The notes under the pieces were generated by a model. That model saw nothing but the letters and a program-made list of their open reading frames with translations, was not told the origin of the DNA and did not search any database. Positions 40,058 to 48,960 of a DNA stretch of 64,000 bases are shown here, in pieces. The position numbers and the translations under genes are program-made. The DNA comes from Sphingomonas sp. JUb134 (GTDB taxonomy: Bacteria > Pseudomonadota > Alphaproteobacteria > Sphingomonadales > Sphingomonadaceae). Position 1 is the stretch's first letter, and every line of letters starts with the position of its first letter. The DNA lies in the NCBI RefSeq assembly GCF_004341505.2, contig NZ_SLYP02000001.1:648501-712500 (forward strand). Direction: 5' to 3'.

Positions 40058-42265
40058 ATGATGCACGGCTCCATGAACATCGTCGGCCCGGCGCCGGCCA
40101 CGCCCACGTTGTCGCTCGGATCGCTCAAGGCCCTCGCGCTCGGGGTGATTCTGGCGATCCTGCTCATTGCTGTCCCATCGACGGCCGCGCAAGGCAGCCA
40201 GCATATCGACGCATCCATTCATGCCTCGACCGAGACGCCCAGGCCGGGGGCGACGAGTCGCATCGCCATCCGCATGACGCCCGAGTCCGGCTGGCACGGA
40301 TACTGGATCAATCCGGGCGATTCCGGCCTGCCGGTGGAGGCGGTATGGCGCGCACCCCAAGGCGTGCGGATCGGGGAGCTGCAACACCCCGCACCGACTC
40401 TGCTCGAACTGGCCGGGCTTGCCAGCTACGTCCATAAGGGCGCCTTCACCCTGCTCGCCGATCTCGACGTGCCGCCATCGATCCCACGAGGGACGCGGCT
40501 TCCGATCGAAGTCGATCTCAACTGGCTCGCTTGCTCGGACACGCTGTGCGTGCCCGAGCGCGCCACGCTCCGGCTCGACCTTGCTACAGGCGACGGCGCG
40601 GCAGGCAGCAGTCGCGCGCTGGTTTCCGCCGCCGAGGCCGCATTGCCGCGTCCGGGCGCGGCGCGCATCGCGATCGCGCGGCAGGGGGCGAACTGGACTT
40701 TCGACGTGACTGGCGCGCAAGGACTCGATCCATCCAGCGCGCGCCTCTTTCCGGGTGACGCGGGATGGTTCGATGCCGCCACGCCTCAACGCGCGACGAG
40801 AGGGCAAGGCGGCGCGATCCAGATCACCGTTCCGGCGTCGGGCTCCGCGCCGCCCGGCGACTTTTCCGGCGTCGTGACCGATGGGCGCAGAAGCTTTGTC
40901 CTGGGCGGTTCACCGACACCTGCACCGGCCTCGGCGAGTGGTCCAGTCGCCGAGGCCGAAGAAGCGCCTGCGCCCATTCCCGGTCCGACGGCGAAGGTCG
41001 AGACGATCGATCCATTGATCGACACCGCGTCGTCCACGCCTTCACAAGAACCCGGCAACGGCTCGCCGCTGCGGTTCGCGCTGATCGGCGCGATCCTTGG
41101 CGGCCTTTTGCTCAACCTGATGCCGTGCGTGTTCCCGATCCTCTCGCTGAAAGCGCTCAGTCTGGCCAAGTCGGGGATCGATCGACGCACGGCCAAGGTG
41201 GAGGGTGTCGCCTACTTCGCGGGCAGCGTCGCCACGACCACGCTTCTGGGTGCGATCCTGATCGGCGCGCGGGCGCTGGGCCACGACATCGGCTGGTCGT
41301 TCCAGTTACAGGACCCCCGCATCATCTTGGTTCTGATGCTGCTGTCGCTCGCCATCGCTCTCAACCTTGCGGGCCTGTTTGAAATCCGCGGCATTTCGCT
41401 CGCCGGTGGGCGGTTGGCACAGCCGGGCTGGAGCGGCGCGTTCGGCACCGGCGCGCTCGCGGCAATCATCGCCACCCCTTGCAGCGGGCCGTTCCTGGGC
41501 GTTGCGCTCGGCGCCGCGCTCGTGCTGCCGGCACCCGCCACGCTGGCGGTTTTCGCCGGGCTTGGCATCGGCATGGCGCTGCCCTTCCTGGCGATCGCCT
41601 TCGTTCCCGCCTTGCAGCGCATTTTGCCCCGACCTGGAAAATGGATGGAAACGTTTCGCCGCGTGCTGGCCATTCCCATGCTGCTCACCGCGATCGGCCT
41701 CGCCTGGGTGCTTGGCCGTCAGAGCGGCGTGGACGGCATGGGCTTCGGCCTCCTGCTCGCGGGCCTCGCGGGCATCGGGCTATGGTGGACGGGCCAGCGT
41801 CAGGCAGGCGGCCGCACGGCGGGGCCGGCGCTGATCCCGGTGTTGGCGTCGGTTCTTGTCGTCTTCGCCATCCAGATGTCCGTTCCCTCGACCGCCGGCA
41901 GTCAGGCCGCCGCCACGGTTTCGGCGGGCCGGGCGGAACCGTTCAGCGAAGCACGGCTGGCCGAACTGCGAACGGCGGGAACGCCGGTATTCGTCGACAT
42001 GACCGCCGATTGGTGCCTGATCTGCCAAGTCAACAAGCGCGTCGCCATCGACCGTGATGACACCCAAGCCGCCTTCGCCCAGGCCGGCGTCGTCACCCTG
42101 GTCGGCGACTGGACGCGCGGCGATCCCGCCATCACGCGCTTCCTGGCCTCGCGGGGCCGAAACTCCGTTCCCTATTATCTGTTCGTCACGCGCGGCGGCA
42201 AGGAGCGCGAGCTGCCGCAGATACTGTCAAGCGGGCTGCTGGTCGAACAGGCGTCGACCTCGTGA
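40058..42265 (+). CDS. DsbD/ScsB-like thiol:disulfide interchange protein
   Basis: A 735-residue transmembrane electron carrier. The periplasmic N-terminal domain (GWHGYWINPGDSGLPVEAVW, then LNWLACSDTLCVPERATL) is ScsB-like. The central helices carry the redox cysteines LNLMPCVFPILSLKALSL and IIATPCSGPFLGVALG. The C-terminal thioredoxin domain has VDMTADWCLICQVNKRVAID. I start at the ATG pair at 40058, since the next upstream ATG (39992) would put the regulator box inside the gene. It would feed electrons to the DsbA/TlpA-like partners. The Tn3 element inserted at its last codon. Confidence 0.92.
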   Translation: MMHGSMNIVGPAPATPTLSLGSLKALALGVILAILLIAVPSTAAQGSQHIDASIHASTETPRPGATSRIAIRMTPESGWHGYWINPGDSGLPVEAVWRAPQGVRIGELQHPAPTLLELAGLASYVHKGAFTLLADLDVPPSIPRGTRLPIEVDLNWLACSDTLCVPERATLRLDLATGDGAAGSSRALVSAAEAALPRPGAARIAIARQGANWTFDVTGAQGLDPSSARLFPGDAGWFDAATPQRATRGQGGAIQITVPASGSAPPGDFSGVVTDGRRSFVLGGSPTPAPASASGPVAEAEEAPAPIPGPTAKVETIDPLIDTASSTPSQEPGNGSPLRFALIGAILGGLLLNLMPCVFPILSLKALSLAKSGIDRRTAKVEGVAYFAGSVATTTLLGAILIGARALGHDIGWSFQLQDPRIILVLMLLSLAIALNLAGLFEIRGISLAGGRLAQPGWSGAFGTGALAAIIATPCSGPFLGVALGAALVLPAPATLAVFAGLGIGMALPFLAIAFVPALQRILPRPGKWMETFRRVLAIPMLLTAIGLAWVLGRQSGVDGMGFGLLLAGLAGIGLWWTGQRQAGGRTAGPALIPVLASVLVVFAIQMSVPSTAGSQAAATVSAGRAEPFSEARLAELRTAGTPVFVDMTADWCLICQVNKRVAIDRDDTQAAFAQAGVVTLVGDWTRGDPAITRFLASRGRNSVPYYLFVTRGGKERELPQILSSGLLVEQASTS

Positions 42266-42267
42266 TC

Positions 42268-42315
42268 GGCGTCACCTCAAGCTTTGTACGCTGAACAACG
42301 ATTTTCCGGACATAA
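42268..42315 (+). repeat. left terminal inverted repeat of the Tn3-family transposon
   Basis: Forty-eight bases from GGCGTCACCTCAAG to CGGACATAA, matching the complement of 48827-48874 at 41 positions. It follows the target duplication TGATC. Confidence 0.95.
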
Positions 42316-42329
42316 TGTGAACATTGGTG

Positions 42330-42890
42330 TCAGGCAGCGGCGCGAAGGTACTGGTAGAGGGTTTCGCGGCTGATGCCCATGTCGCGCGCGATGGTCGCCT
42401 TGCGTTCACCGGCGGCAACGCGGCGGTGCAGATCGGCAATCATCTCATCCGAGAGCGACCGTTTCCGCCCCCGATAGGCGCCGCGCTGCCGAGCGATCGC
42501 AATGCCTTCGCGTTGCCGTTCGCGGATCAGGGCGCGCTCGAACTCAGCAAACGCACCCATGACCGAGAGCATCAGATTGGCCATCGGGGAGTCCTCCCCC
42601 GAGAAGGACAGGCTTTCCTTCTCAAACTCGATCCGGATACCTCGCTTGGTGAGGCCCTGGACCAGCTTGCGCAGGTCATCCAGATTGCGGGCCAACCGAT
42701 CCATGCTGTGGACGACGACGGTATCGCCTTCGCGGGCGAAAGTGAGCAGAGCCTCAAGCTGGGGGCGGTTGACGTCCTTGCCCGATGCCTTGTCGGTGAA
42801 GGTCCGATCGAGCGACTGACCTTCCAATTGGCGATCCACATTCTGATCGAACGTGCTGACCCGGACATAGCCGATCCGTTGCCCCTTCAC
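42330..42890 (-). CDS. tnpR: TnpR serine resolvase
   Basis: A 186-residue resolvase that resolves cointegrates at res. The catalytic serine is in RIGYVRVSTFDQNVDRQLEG (Ser12). VVVHSMDRLARNLDDLRKLV, the arginine cluster FERALIRERQREGI and the C-terminal HTH (GERKATIARDMGISRETLYQYL) follow. Complete. It runs outward toward the left inverted repeat; its promoter and res lie between it and merR. Confidence 0.95.
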   Translation of the reverse strand: MKGQRIGYVRVSTFDQNVDRQLEGQSLDRTFTDKASGKDVNRPQLEALLTFAREGDTVVVHSMDRLARNLDDLRKLVQGLTKRGIRIEFEKESLSFSGEDSPMANLMLSVMGAFAEFERALIRERQREGIAIARQRGAYRGRKRSLSDEMIADLHRRVAAGERKATIARDMGISRETLYQYLRAAA

Positions 42891-43060
42891 TGCGCACTCT
42901 CTCCATCAAAATGTCAGGTTGAAATCTATGATACGCAACGACATTCGTCAACAAATTCCGTTTAGTACCCTAATCTGACAGAAACCGCGGTAGCGCCCTG
43001 ACGTCCGGTTAGGCTATACTCCAAGCTGACATCACAAAATCAAATCCCTCAAAGATGGCG
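42891..43060. other. res site region between tnpR and merR
   Basis: A 170-bp AT-richer gap upstream of tnpR, the normal place for the three-subsite res. TGTCAG-type words recur here (near 42912 and 42976), but I cannot delimit the subsites by eye. Confidence 0.5.
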
Positions 43061-43483
43061 TCAATTGCCTTGATGGGGTAAAAACTGGAGTGCTTCCAGG
43101 ATGGGACATTCGGCAACGTCATCTCCAGTGCATCTGGCTAACGTGGTCGCCAGCGTCACCTCTATCTTCTGCAAATCTGCAATGCGGCGGCGGACATCTT
43201 CAAGGTGGAGTTCGGTTCTCGCCATAACCTCCGCGCAGGTTTGTGCACCGGTATCGGTGAGCGACAACAATGACCGTATCTCATCCATTGCATAGCCAAG
43301 GTCGCGCGCGCGCAGGATGAACTGCAACCTTTGCACCAGTTCCGGCGAATAGACGCGGTAGCCGTTGGAACTGCGAGGCGGCCCCGGCAGCAATCCCACC
43401 TTCTCGTAATAGCGGATGGTTTCGAGATTGCAGCCTGTTTTCCGGGCAAGCTGGGCACGCAAGATGCCGACCTGTTGCTCCAT
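43061..43483 (-). CDS. merR: MerR, mercury-responsive regulator
   Basis: A 140-residue MerR. The HTH is ARKTGCNLETIRYYEKVGLLPGPPRSSNGYRVY. A long dimer helix follows. The three Hg-binding cysteines are visible: TGAQTCAEVMART and, near the end, LARCTGDDVAECPILEAL. I start at 43483 (MEQQVGILRAQLA); the longer frame would run into the mer operator. It is divergent from merTPA and would sit on the 43495-43525 promoter. Confidence 0.95.
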   Translation of the reverse strand: MEQQVGILRAQLARKTGCNLETIRYYEKVGLLPGPPRSSNGYRVYSPELVQRLQFILRARDLGYAMDEIRSLLSLTDTGAQTCAEVMARTELHLEDVRRRIADLQKIEVTLATTLARCTGDDVAECPILEALQFLPHQGN

Positions 43484-43494
43484 GAAAATACCTC

Positions 43495-43525
43495 TTGAGT
43501 CTGTAGTGGCTACAGAGCCTACACT
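43495..43525 (+). promoter_or_regulatory. mer operator-promoter
   Basis: TTGAGT (-35, 43495-43500) and TACACT (-10, 43520-43525) are separated by 19 bp. The spacer begins with the perfect dyad CTGTAG-TGG-CTACAG (43501-43515). The overlong spacer with a central dyad is the hallmark of MerR-activated promoters. Confidence 0.92.
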
Positions 43526-43559
43526 GCGAATCACTCAGTTGGAACAAGGGATTCAAGCC

Positions 43560-43955
43560 ATGGTCTCAACGCCGGAAGCGGGACAGCCAGCCCTCACCGA
43601 AAACCACGAGCCGAAGCAGGCAAACTGGGTTGCGGCGGGCGCATTGATCGGCGCGGGGCTCGCCTCGGCTTGCTGCGTCGTCCCGCTACTGTTGGTTATG
43701 CTCGGAATTTCCGGCGCGTGGATCGCCAACCTGACGGCGCTCGAACCTTACAAGCCCTATGTCGCAGGCGTAACGCTCGCGCTGCTCGGCTACGGCTTCT
43801 GGCATGTCTATTTCAAGCCGAAACCGCCCTGTGAAGACGGTTCCTACTGCGCTCGTCCACAATCGGCTTGGACCACCAAGGCGGTGCTGTGGCTGGGCCT
43901 TGCCGTCGCCATCCTGGCGCTCACCATCGACTGGTGGGCACCCTGGTTCTATTGA
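43560..43955 (+). CDS. merT: MerT mercuric ion transporter
   Basis: A 131-residue inner-membrane protein with three helices. The paired cysteines in the first helix (GAGLASACCVVPLLLVMLGISGAWI) and the cytoplasmic pair in CEDGSYCARP pass Hg(II) from MerP to MerA. I start at 43560 because AAGGGA precedes it and the promoter lies upstream. The sequence is longer at the N-terminus than classical MerT (116 residues). Confidence 0.93.
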   Translation: MVSTPEAGQPALTENHEPKQANWVAAGALIGAGLASACCVVPLLLVMLGISGAWIANLTALEPYKPYVAGVTLALLGYGFWHVYFKPKPPCEDGSYCARPQSAWTTKAVLWLGLAVAILALTIDWWAPWFY

Positions 43956-43967
43956 AAGGAAATACCC

Positions 43968-44297
43968 ATGAAAAAGACAGTATGTATCGCTATGGCCGTG
44001 CTGGCTATGGCTGGCGGCGGGGTCGCCTATGCAGTTAGTGGCACGGCGCAAGATCGCCCCGCGGCTACCGCAACCGCTCAGAAGCAAACCACCTTTGCCA
44101 TAGAGAACATGACCTGCGCCACCTGCCCGATCACCGTGAAGAAGGCGATGGAAGGCGTCGCCGGGGTAACGGCGGTCACGGTCGATTTCGCAGCCAAGAC
44201 CGCGCGCGCAACCTATAACCCGCGCCGCACCAATGCTGCTGCGATTGCCGCTGCATCAACCAACGCGGGTTATCCGGCGCGCGCTATTCAAAACTGA
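43968..44297 (+). CDS. merP: MerP periplasmic mercury-binding protein
   Basis: A 109-residue protein: signal peptide (IAMAVLAMAGGGVAYA), a short linker, then a heavy-metal-associated domain with the motif IENMTCATCPITVKKAMEGVAGV. It binds Hg(II) in the periplasm and passes it to MerT. Twelve bases after merT, same operon. Confidence 0.94.
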   Translation: MKKTVCIAMAVLAMAGGGVAYAVSGTAQDRPAATATAQKQTTFAIENMTCATCPITVKKAMEGVAGVTAVTVDFAAKTARATYNPRRTNAAAIAAASTNAGYPARAIQN

Positions 44298-44334
44298 GCG
44301 GGGCGCCGCCAGCGCCTCAAGAAAGCGATAAGCA

Positions 44335-45753
44335 ATGAACGACTGTTGCAACCGCCCCGGGCAGGAAGGATTTGACGTGGCCGTCATCGGCGCGGGTTCT
44401 GCCGGGTTCTCCGCCGCGATCGCCGCTGCCGATCTGGGCGCGAAAGTGGCGCTCGTCGGTCACGGCACGATTGGCGGCACCTGTGTCAATGTTGGCTGCG
44501 TTCCTTCCAAGACGCTGATCCGCGCCGCCGAAGCGGTGCATGGTGGGCTTGCCGCCGCGCGCTTTCCCGGCCTTGGGGGCGCTGTCCAGATGGATGACTG
44601 GTCCGTATTGGCGGCGTCGAAGGACGATCTTGTCACGACGCTGCGCCAAAAAAAATATGTCGATCTGCTGCCCGCCTATGACGGTGTGAGCTATATCGAG
44701 GGCAAGGCACGCTTTGCCGATGGTGCGCTGATTGTCGGCGATGCGCCCATGAAGGTCGGCAAGGTCATATTGGCGATGGGTGCGCACGCCGCCGTGCCGC
44801 CGATTCCGGGGATGGACAGCGTGCCCTACCTAACCAGCACATCGGCGCTGGCGCTGGATCGCTTGCCCAAATCGCTGCTGGTGATCGGTGGCGGGGTGAT
44901 CGGGGTAGAACTGGGACAGATGTTTTCGCGTCTGGGCGTTGATGTCACCATCTGCTGCCGAAGCCGCCTGCTCCCCGAAATGGACCCGGAAGTGAGTGCC
45001 GCGCTGAAAAACTATTTGGAAGCCGAGGGCGTGCGGGTTTGCGCAGGTGTCGGCTATCAGCGTATCGCCCAAACACAGAGCGGGGTCGAATTGACCTGCG
45101 AGGGGCATTGTGACACCGTCGCGGCGGAACAGGTGCTCATCGCCACCGGACGCCGACCCAATAGCGACGGGCTTGGGCTGGAGGAGCGCGGCATAGTGCT
45201 TGCCCGTAATGGTGGAATCGTCGTCGATGACCACCTCGAAACGTCGGTTCCAGGCATTTACGCGGCGGGCGATGTAACGGGACGGGACCAGTTCGTCTAC
45301 ATGGCCGCCTATGGCGCAAAACTGGCCGCGCGCAACGCGGTGACGGGCAACCAATACCGCTACGACAATTCCTCCATGCCATCCGTCGTCTTCACCGACC
45401 CGCAAGTCGCCAGCGCCGGCCTCACTGAAACGACAGCACGGGCGCAAGGCCTGGACATCAAGGTTTCGCTGCTCCCGCTCGATGCTGTGCCAAGGGCACT
45501 GGCAGCACGCGATACGCGGGGTCTCATCAAACTGATTGCCGACAAGGCGAACGACCGTTTGCTGGGCGGCCAGATCATGGCACCCGAAGGCGCGGATTCG
45601 ATCCAGACACTGGTGCTGGCGATCAAACACGGCATGACCACCCTGGAATTGGGTGCAACGATATTTCCTTACCTGACCACTGTGGAAGGCCTCAAACTGG
45701 CGGCCCAAACGTTTGATAAGGATGTCGCCAAACTGTCTTGCTGCGCCGGGTGA
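44335..45753 (+). CDS. merA: MerA mercuric reductase
   Basis: A 472-residue FAD/NADPH enzyme reducing Hg(II) to Hg(0). The FAD site is DVAVIGAGSAGFSAAIAAA, the redox pair is in GGTCVNVGCVPSKTLIRA, the NADPH site is LLVIGGGVIGVELGQMF, and the C-terminal vicinal pair that takes up mercury is LSCCAG. The N-terminal HMA domain of long MerA forms is absent; only MNDCCNRPGQEG precedes the core. Last mer gene, 91 bp before tnpA. Confidence 0.95.
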   Translation: MNDCCNRPGQEGFDVAVIGAGSAGFSAAIAAADLGAKVALVGHGTIGGTCVNVGCVPSKTLIRAAEAVHGGLAAARFPGLGGAVQMDDWSVLAASKDDLVTTLRQKKYVDLLPAYDGVSYIEGKARFADGALIVGDAPMKVGKVILAMGAHAAVPPIPGMDSVPYLTSTSALALDRLPKSLLVIGGGVIGVELGQMFSRLGVDVTICCRSRLLPEMDPEVSAALKNYLEAEGVRVCAGVGYQRIAQTQSGVELTCEGHCDTVAAEQVLIATGRRPNSDGLGLEERGIVLARNGGIVVDDHLETSVPGIYAAGDVTGRDQFVYMAAYGAKLAARNAVTGNQYRYDNSSMPSVVFTDPQVASAGLTETTARAQGLDIKVSLLPLDAVPRALAARDTRGLIKLIADKANDRLLGGQIMAPEGADSIQTLVLAIKHGMTTLELGATIFPYLTTVEGLKLAAQTFDKDVAKLSCCAG

Positions 45754-45844
45754 TTGCTCGGGGATCAACCGGCAACGAATGGCCTCCCTCCAGTGCAAGC
45801 CGCTTTGGTGTCAATTTTGTTATTCGCCTCAGCGGGAGAGCAAA

Positions 45845-48814
45845 ATGGCACGACGCCGACTTCTGACCGGAGACGAGCGCCGGCGCCTGTTCGATCCTCC
45901 TGTCCAAGAAACCGCGATCATTGGGCATTATACCCTTTCTGCGGAAGATGTTGAATTGGTTGGGCGCCGCTATGGTCCAGCAAATCGCCTCGGTCTGGCT
46001 GCACAAATCGCTTTGATGCGACATCCCGGCTTTGGTCTGCAACCCGAGATCGGGCTTCCCGACGTCATTCTTCAGTACCTCGCGGCACAGTTATTCGTCG
46101 ATCCTTCCTCCTTCTCTGCATATGGTCAGCGCGCGCAAACCCGTACCGATCATGCCGATCTCGTGGCGCGTTATCTTGGCATACGCCCGTTTCGACGCGG
46201 CGACCTGGCACTTGCCCTGAATCTTGCCGCGCAAGCCGCCGAGTATACAGACAGAGGTGAACCGATTGTTCGCGCCCTCATGGTTGGCCTGAAGGGTGAG
46301 CGGTTCATTCTTCCGTCAGGCGACACACTGGAACGCGCCGGTCTTGCTGGCCGGGCACGCGCACGCAAAGCTGCCGCAGCCGCAATCGTCGAAGGCCTCA
46401 GCTCTGCTGAACTGACACGGCTAGACGAACTCGTAATCAACAACCCGGATTTCGGCATGACACCGCTGGCGTGGTTGCGTAATTTCGAAGAAGCCCCGAC
46501 TGCGGCCAATATCAATGGCTTGCTTGAGCGCCTGCGCTATGTTCGCGGCATAGGTATCCACCCGGTAGTTGGGGGCGCCATTCCGGAATTCCGCTTTGCC
46601 CAATTTGTCCGCGAGGGCGGCGTGGCACCGGCATTCCTGCTTTCGGATTACAGCGTCAATCGCAGGCGGGCGACGTTGACGGCCGCAGTGATCGACCTTG
46701 AGGCCAGACTTGCCGATGCCGCGATCCAAATGTTTGACCGACTTATCGGCGGCATGTTCACGCGCGCGCGGCGTGGGCGCGAGCGTCGCTACCAAGATAG
46801 TATTCAGTCGGTGGGGCAACTCATGCGGCTGTTTGGCGCCACGATTACAGCACTTGATGAGGCTGTCCAGAATGGCGGCGATCCGCTCGAATTGATTGAC
46901 GAAGCGGTGGGCTGGCACCGGCTTGTTGCGGCAAAGGCCCAAGTAGATGCCCTTGCTGATCTTGCCGGCGAGGACGCACTGGTAACGGCAACCGAGCGTT
47001 ACGCCACGCTACGGCGTTTCAGCCCGGCATTTCTGGACGCCTTCACCTTCAAGGCGTCTGGAACAGGGACGGCACTGATCAAAGCCATCGATGTCATTCG
47101 CGATGCGAACACACGAAAGTCGCGCGACCTTCCCGATGGCGTTCCACTGCCATTCCCCAATCGGCAGTGGAAGCGTCTCATCACCGAAAGCGGCCGTATC
47201 GACCGCCGACGTTATGAAATTGCGATCATGGCAACCTTGCGTGATCGTTTGCGCGCCGGTGATGTATGGATCGAGGGAACCCGCAACTATCAGCGCTTCG
47301 ATGCCTATTTGCTGGGTCGGCGCGACGCCGCCAAAGTGGCGGATGTGCTTCCGTTCGATTCAAATGCTGCATCCTACCTCGCTGACCGGGCACGAAATCT
47401 TGACTGGCGGCTGCGCCGATTTGCCAAGCAGTTGAAAACAAACAAGCTTGAGGGAGTGTCGCTCGAACGAGACCGGCTCAAGCTTCAGCAAATGCCGCCT
47501 GTCACCCCACCGGAAGCTGAAGCCCTCGATCGCAAGCTCGATACCCTGCTTCCCCGCGTGCGCATCACCGAGCTGCTGCTTGAAGTCGCCGAACGCACTG
47601 GTTTTTTGAACGCATTCCGTGACCTGCGCTCAGGCAAGGAGCACGACAACCCCAGCACGGTACTCGCCGCAATTCTGGCTGATGGCACCAACCTCGGGCT
47701 GGAGCGGATGGCCAATGCCAGCGAAGGCGTCAGCTATGCCCAACTCGCATGGACCCACAACTGGTATCTTTCACCCGAGAACTATCAGGCCGCGCTGGCC
47801 ATGATCATCTCAGCCCATCACGAATTACCCTTCGCGCGGCATTGGGGCGCTGGCACCAGTTCGTCGTCCGATGGCCAGTTCTTCCGGTCGGGGCGGAGCC
47901 GTTCAGGGGCGGCGGACGTCAATGCCAAATATGGCGCCGAACCTGGCGTGAAAATCTATTCTCACCTTTCCGATCACTTCGCATCATTCGGATCACGGAT
48001 CATGTCCGCGACGGCAGGTGAAGCGCCTTACGTGCTCGACGGGCTTGTCCTGGGCGCCGGCAACCTTCCGTTGCATGAGCACTATACCGATACCGGCGGC
48101 GCCACCGATCATGTTTTCGCACTCTGCCACCTACTCGGGTTCCGCTTCGCGCCACGGCTGCGCGATATTGGCGACCGCAAGCTGGGTTCGATCGCTGCGC
48201 CATCGACATACAAGGGCATCGAAAATCTGATGGGCCGCACCATCAAAACGGCAGCGATCGAGGCCGATTGGGATGACATCGTCAGGATTGTCGCCTCAAT
48301 CAAGGATGGCACGGTGGCGCCGTCAGTAATCTTGCGAAAACTTGCCGCCTACAAACGCCAGAACAGGCTGGATTTTGCATTGGCTGAACTGGGCCGTATC
48401 GAGCGCACTTTGTTCACGCTCGATTGGCTTGAACAACCGGAACTGCGACGTGCCTGTCAGGCCGGTCTCAACAAAGGCGAGGCGAGGCACACGCTTGCCG
48501 CCGCCATCTATACCAACCGGCAGGGTCGGTTCACCGATCGCTCGCTGGAAAATCAGGAATTTCGCGCATCTGGGCTGAACCTGCTGATTGCGGCGATTTC
48601 CTACTGGAACACGGTCTATCTCGACCGGGCCGCCCAGCACCTCAACGCTGTCGGCACGACGTTCGATGCGGCACTGCTTGCGCACCTTTCTCCGATGGGC
48701 TGGGCGCACATCAGTCTGACCGGCGATTACCTCTGGGAGCAGGCCAGGCGACTTCCAGCAGGTGAATTCCACCCACTCAACGAGCCAATGGCGCGGTTGA
48801 AGCGTGTAGCGTAG
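45845..48814 (+). CDS. tnpA: Tn3 family transposase TnpA
   Basis: A 989-residue DDE transposase. The N-terminal DUF4158 region (LTGDERRRLFDPP, GPANRLGLAAQIALMRHPGF) recognises the inverted repeats. The catalytic domain includes AAILADGTNLGLERMANAS (first Asp), VKIYSHLSDHFASFGSRIM and YVLDGLVLGAGNLPLHEHYTDTGGATDHVFALCHLLG. Near the C-terminus are ISYWNTVYLDRA and LSPMGWAHISLTGDYLW. Full length and intact. It ends 60 bp from the right end of the element. Confidence 0.96.
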   Translation: MARRRLLTGDERRRLFDPPVQETAIIGHYTLSAEDVELVGRRYGPANRLGLAAQIALMRHPGFGLQPEIGLPDVILQYLAAQLFVDPSSFSAYGQRAQTRTDHADLVARYLGIRPFRRGDLALALNLAAQAAEYTDRGEPIVRALMVGLKGERFILPSGDTLERAGLAGRARARKAAAAAIVEGLSSAELTRLDELVINNPDFGMTPLAWLRNFEEAPTAANINGLLERLRYVRGIGIHPVVGGAIPEFRFAQFVREGGVAPAFLLSDYSVNRRRATLTAAVIDLEARLADAAIQMFDRLIGGMFTRARRGRERRYQDSIQSVGQLMRLFGATITALDEAVQNGGDPLELIDEAVGWHRLVAAKAQVDALADLAGEDALVTATERYATLRRFSPAFLDAFTFKASGTGTALIKAIDVIRDANTRKSRDLPDGVPLPFPNRQWKRLITESGRIDRRRYEIAIMATLRDRLRAGDVWIEGTRNYQRFDAYLLGRRDAAKVADVLPFDSNAASYLADRARNLDWRLRRFAKQLKTNKLEGVSLERDRLKLQQMPPVTPPEAEALDRKLDTLLPRVRITELLLEVAERTGFLNAFRDLRSGKEHDNPSTVLAAILADGTNLGLERMANASEGVSYAQLAWTHNWYLSPENYQAALAMIISAHHELPFARHWGAGTSSSSDGQFFRSGRSRSGAADVNAKYGAEPGVKIYSHLSDHFASFGSRIMSATAGEAPYVLDGLVLGAGNLPLHEHYTDTGGATDHVFALCHLLGFRFAPRLRDIGDRKLGSIAAPSTYKGIENLMGRTIKTAAIEADWDDIVRIVASIKDGTVAPSVILRKLAAYKRQNRLDFALAELGRIERTLFTLDWLEQPELRRACQAGLNKGEARHTLAAAIYTNRQGRFTDRSLENQEFRASGLNLLIAAISYWNTVYLDRAAQHLNAVGTTFDAALLAHLSPMGWAHISLTGDYLWEQARRLPAGEFHPLNEPMARLKRVA

Positions 48815-48826
48815 CCCATGTTCCGC

Positions 48827-48874
48827 TTATGTCCGAGAAATCGTTGTCTGGCGAACAAACCTTGAGGTGACGCC
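48827..48874 (-). repeat. right terminal inverted repeat of the Tn3-family transposon
   Basis: Complement of the left repeat with seven mismatches. Its last bases, GAGGTGACGC, lie immediately before the displaced lnt start and happen to form a good Shine-Dalgarno sequence. Confidence 0.95.
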
Positions 48875-48960
48875 TGATCCGCATCCGAGCGGCGATCTTC
48901 GCCCTCGGCGCGATCTCGGCACTCGGCTTTGAACCCTGGTCGCTCTGGCCGGTTACGCTG

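Larger units (their letters stand above)
42268..48874. mobile_element. Tn3-family mercury-resistance transposon, 6,607 bp
   Basis: Both ends are defined. The 48-bp terminal inverted repeats begin GGCGTCACCTCAAG and match at 41 of 48 positions, and the element is flanked by the direct repeat TGATC at 42263-42267 and 48875-48879. Content in order: tnpR (minus), res region, merR (minus), merT, merP, merA, tnpA. Removing the element and one TGATC restores a dsbD-like stop overlapping an intact GTG start of lnt. Confidence 0.97.
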
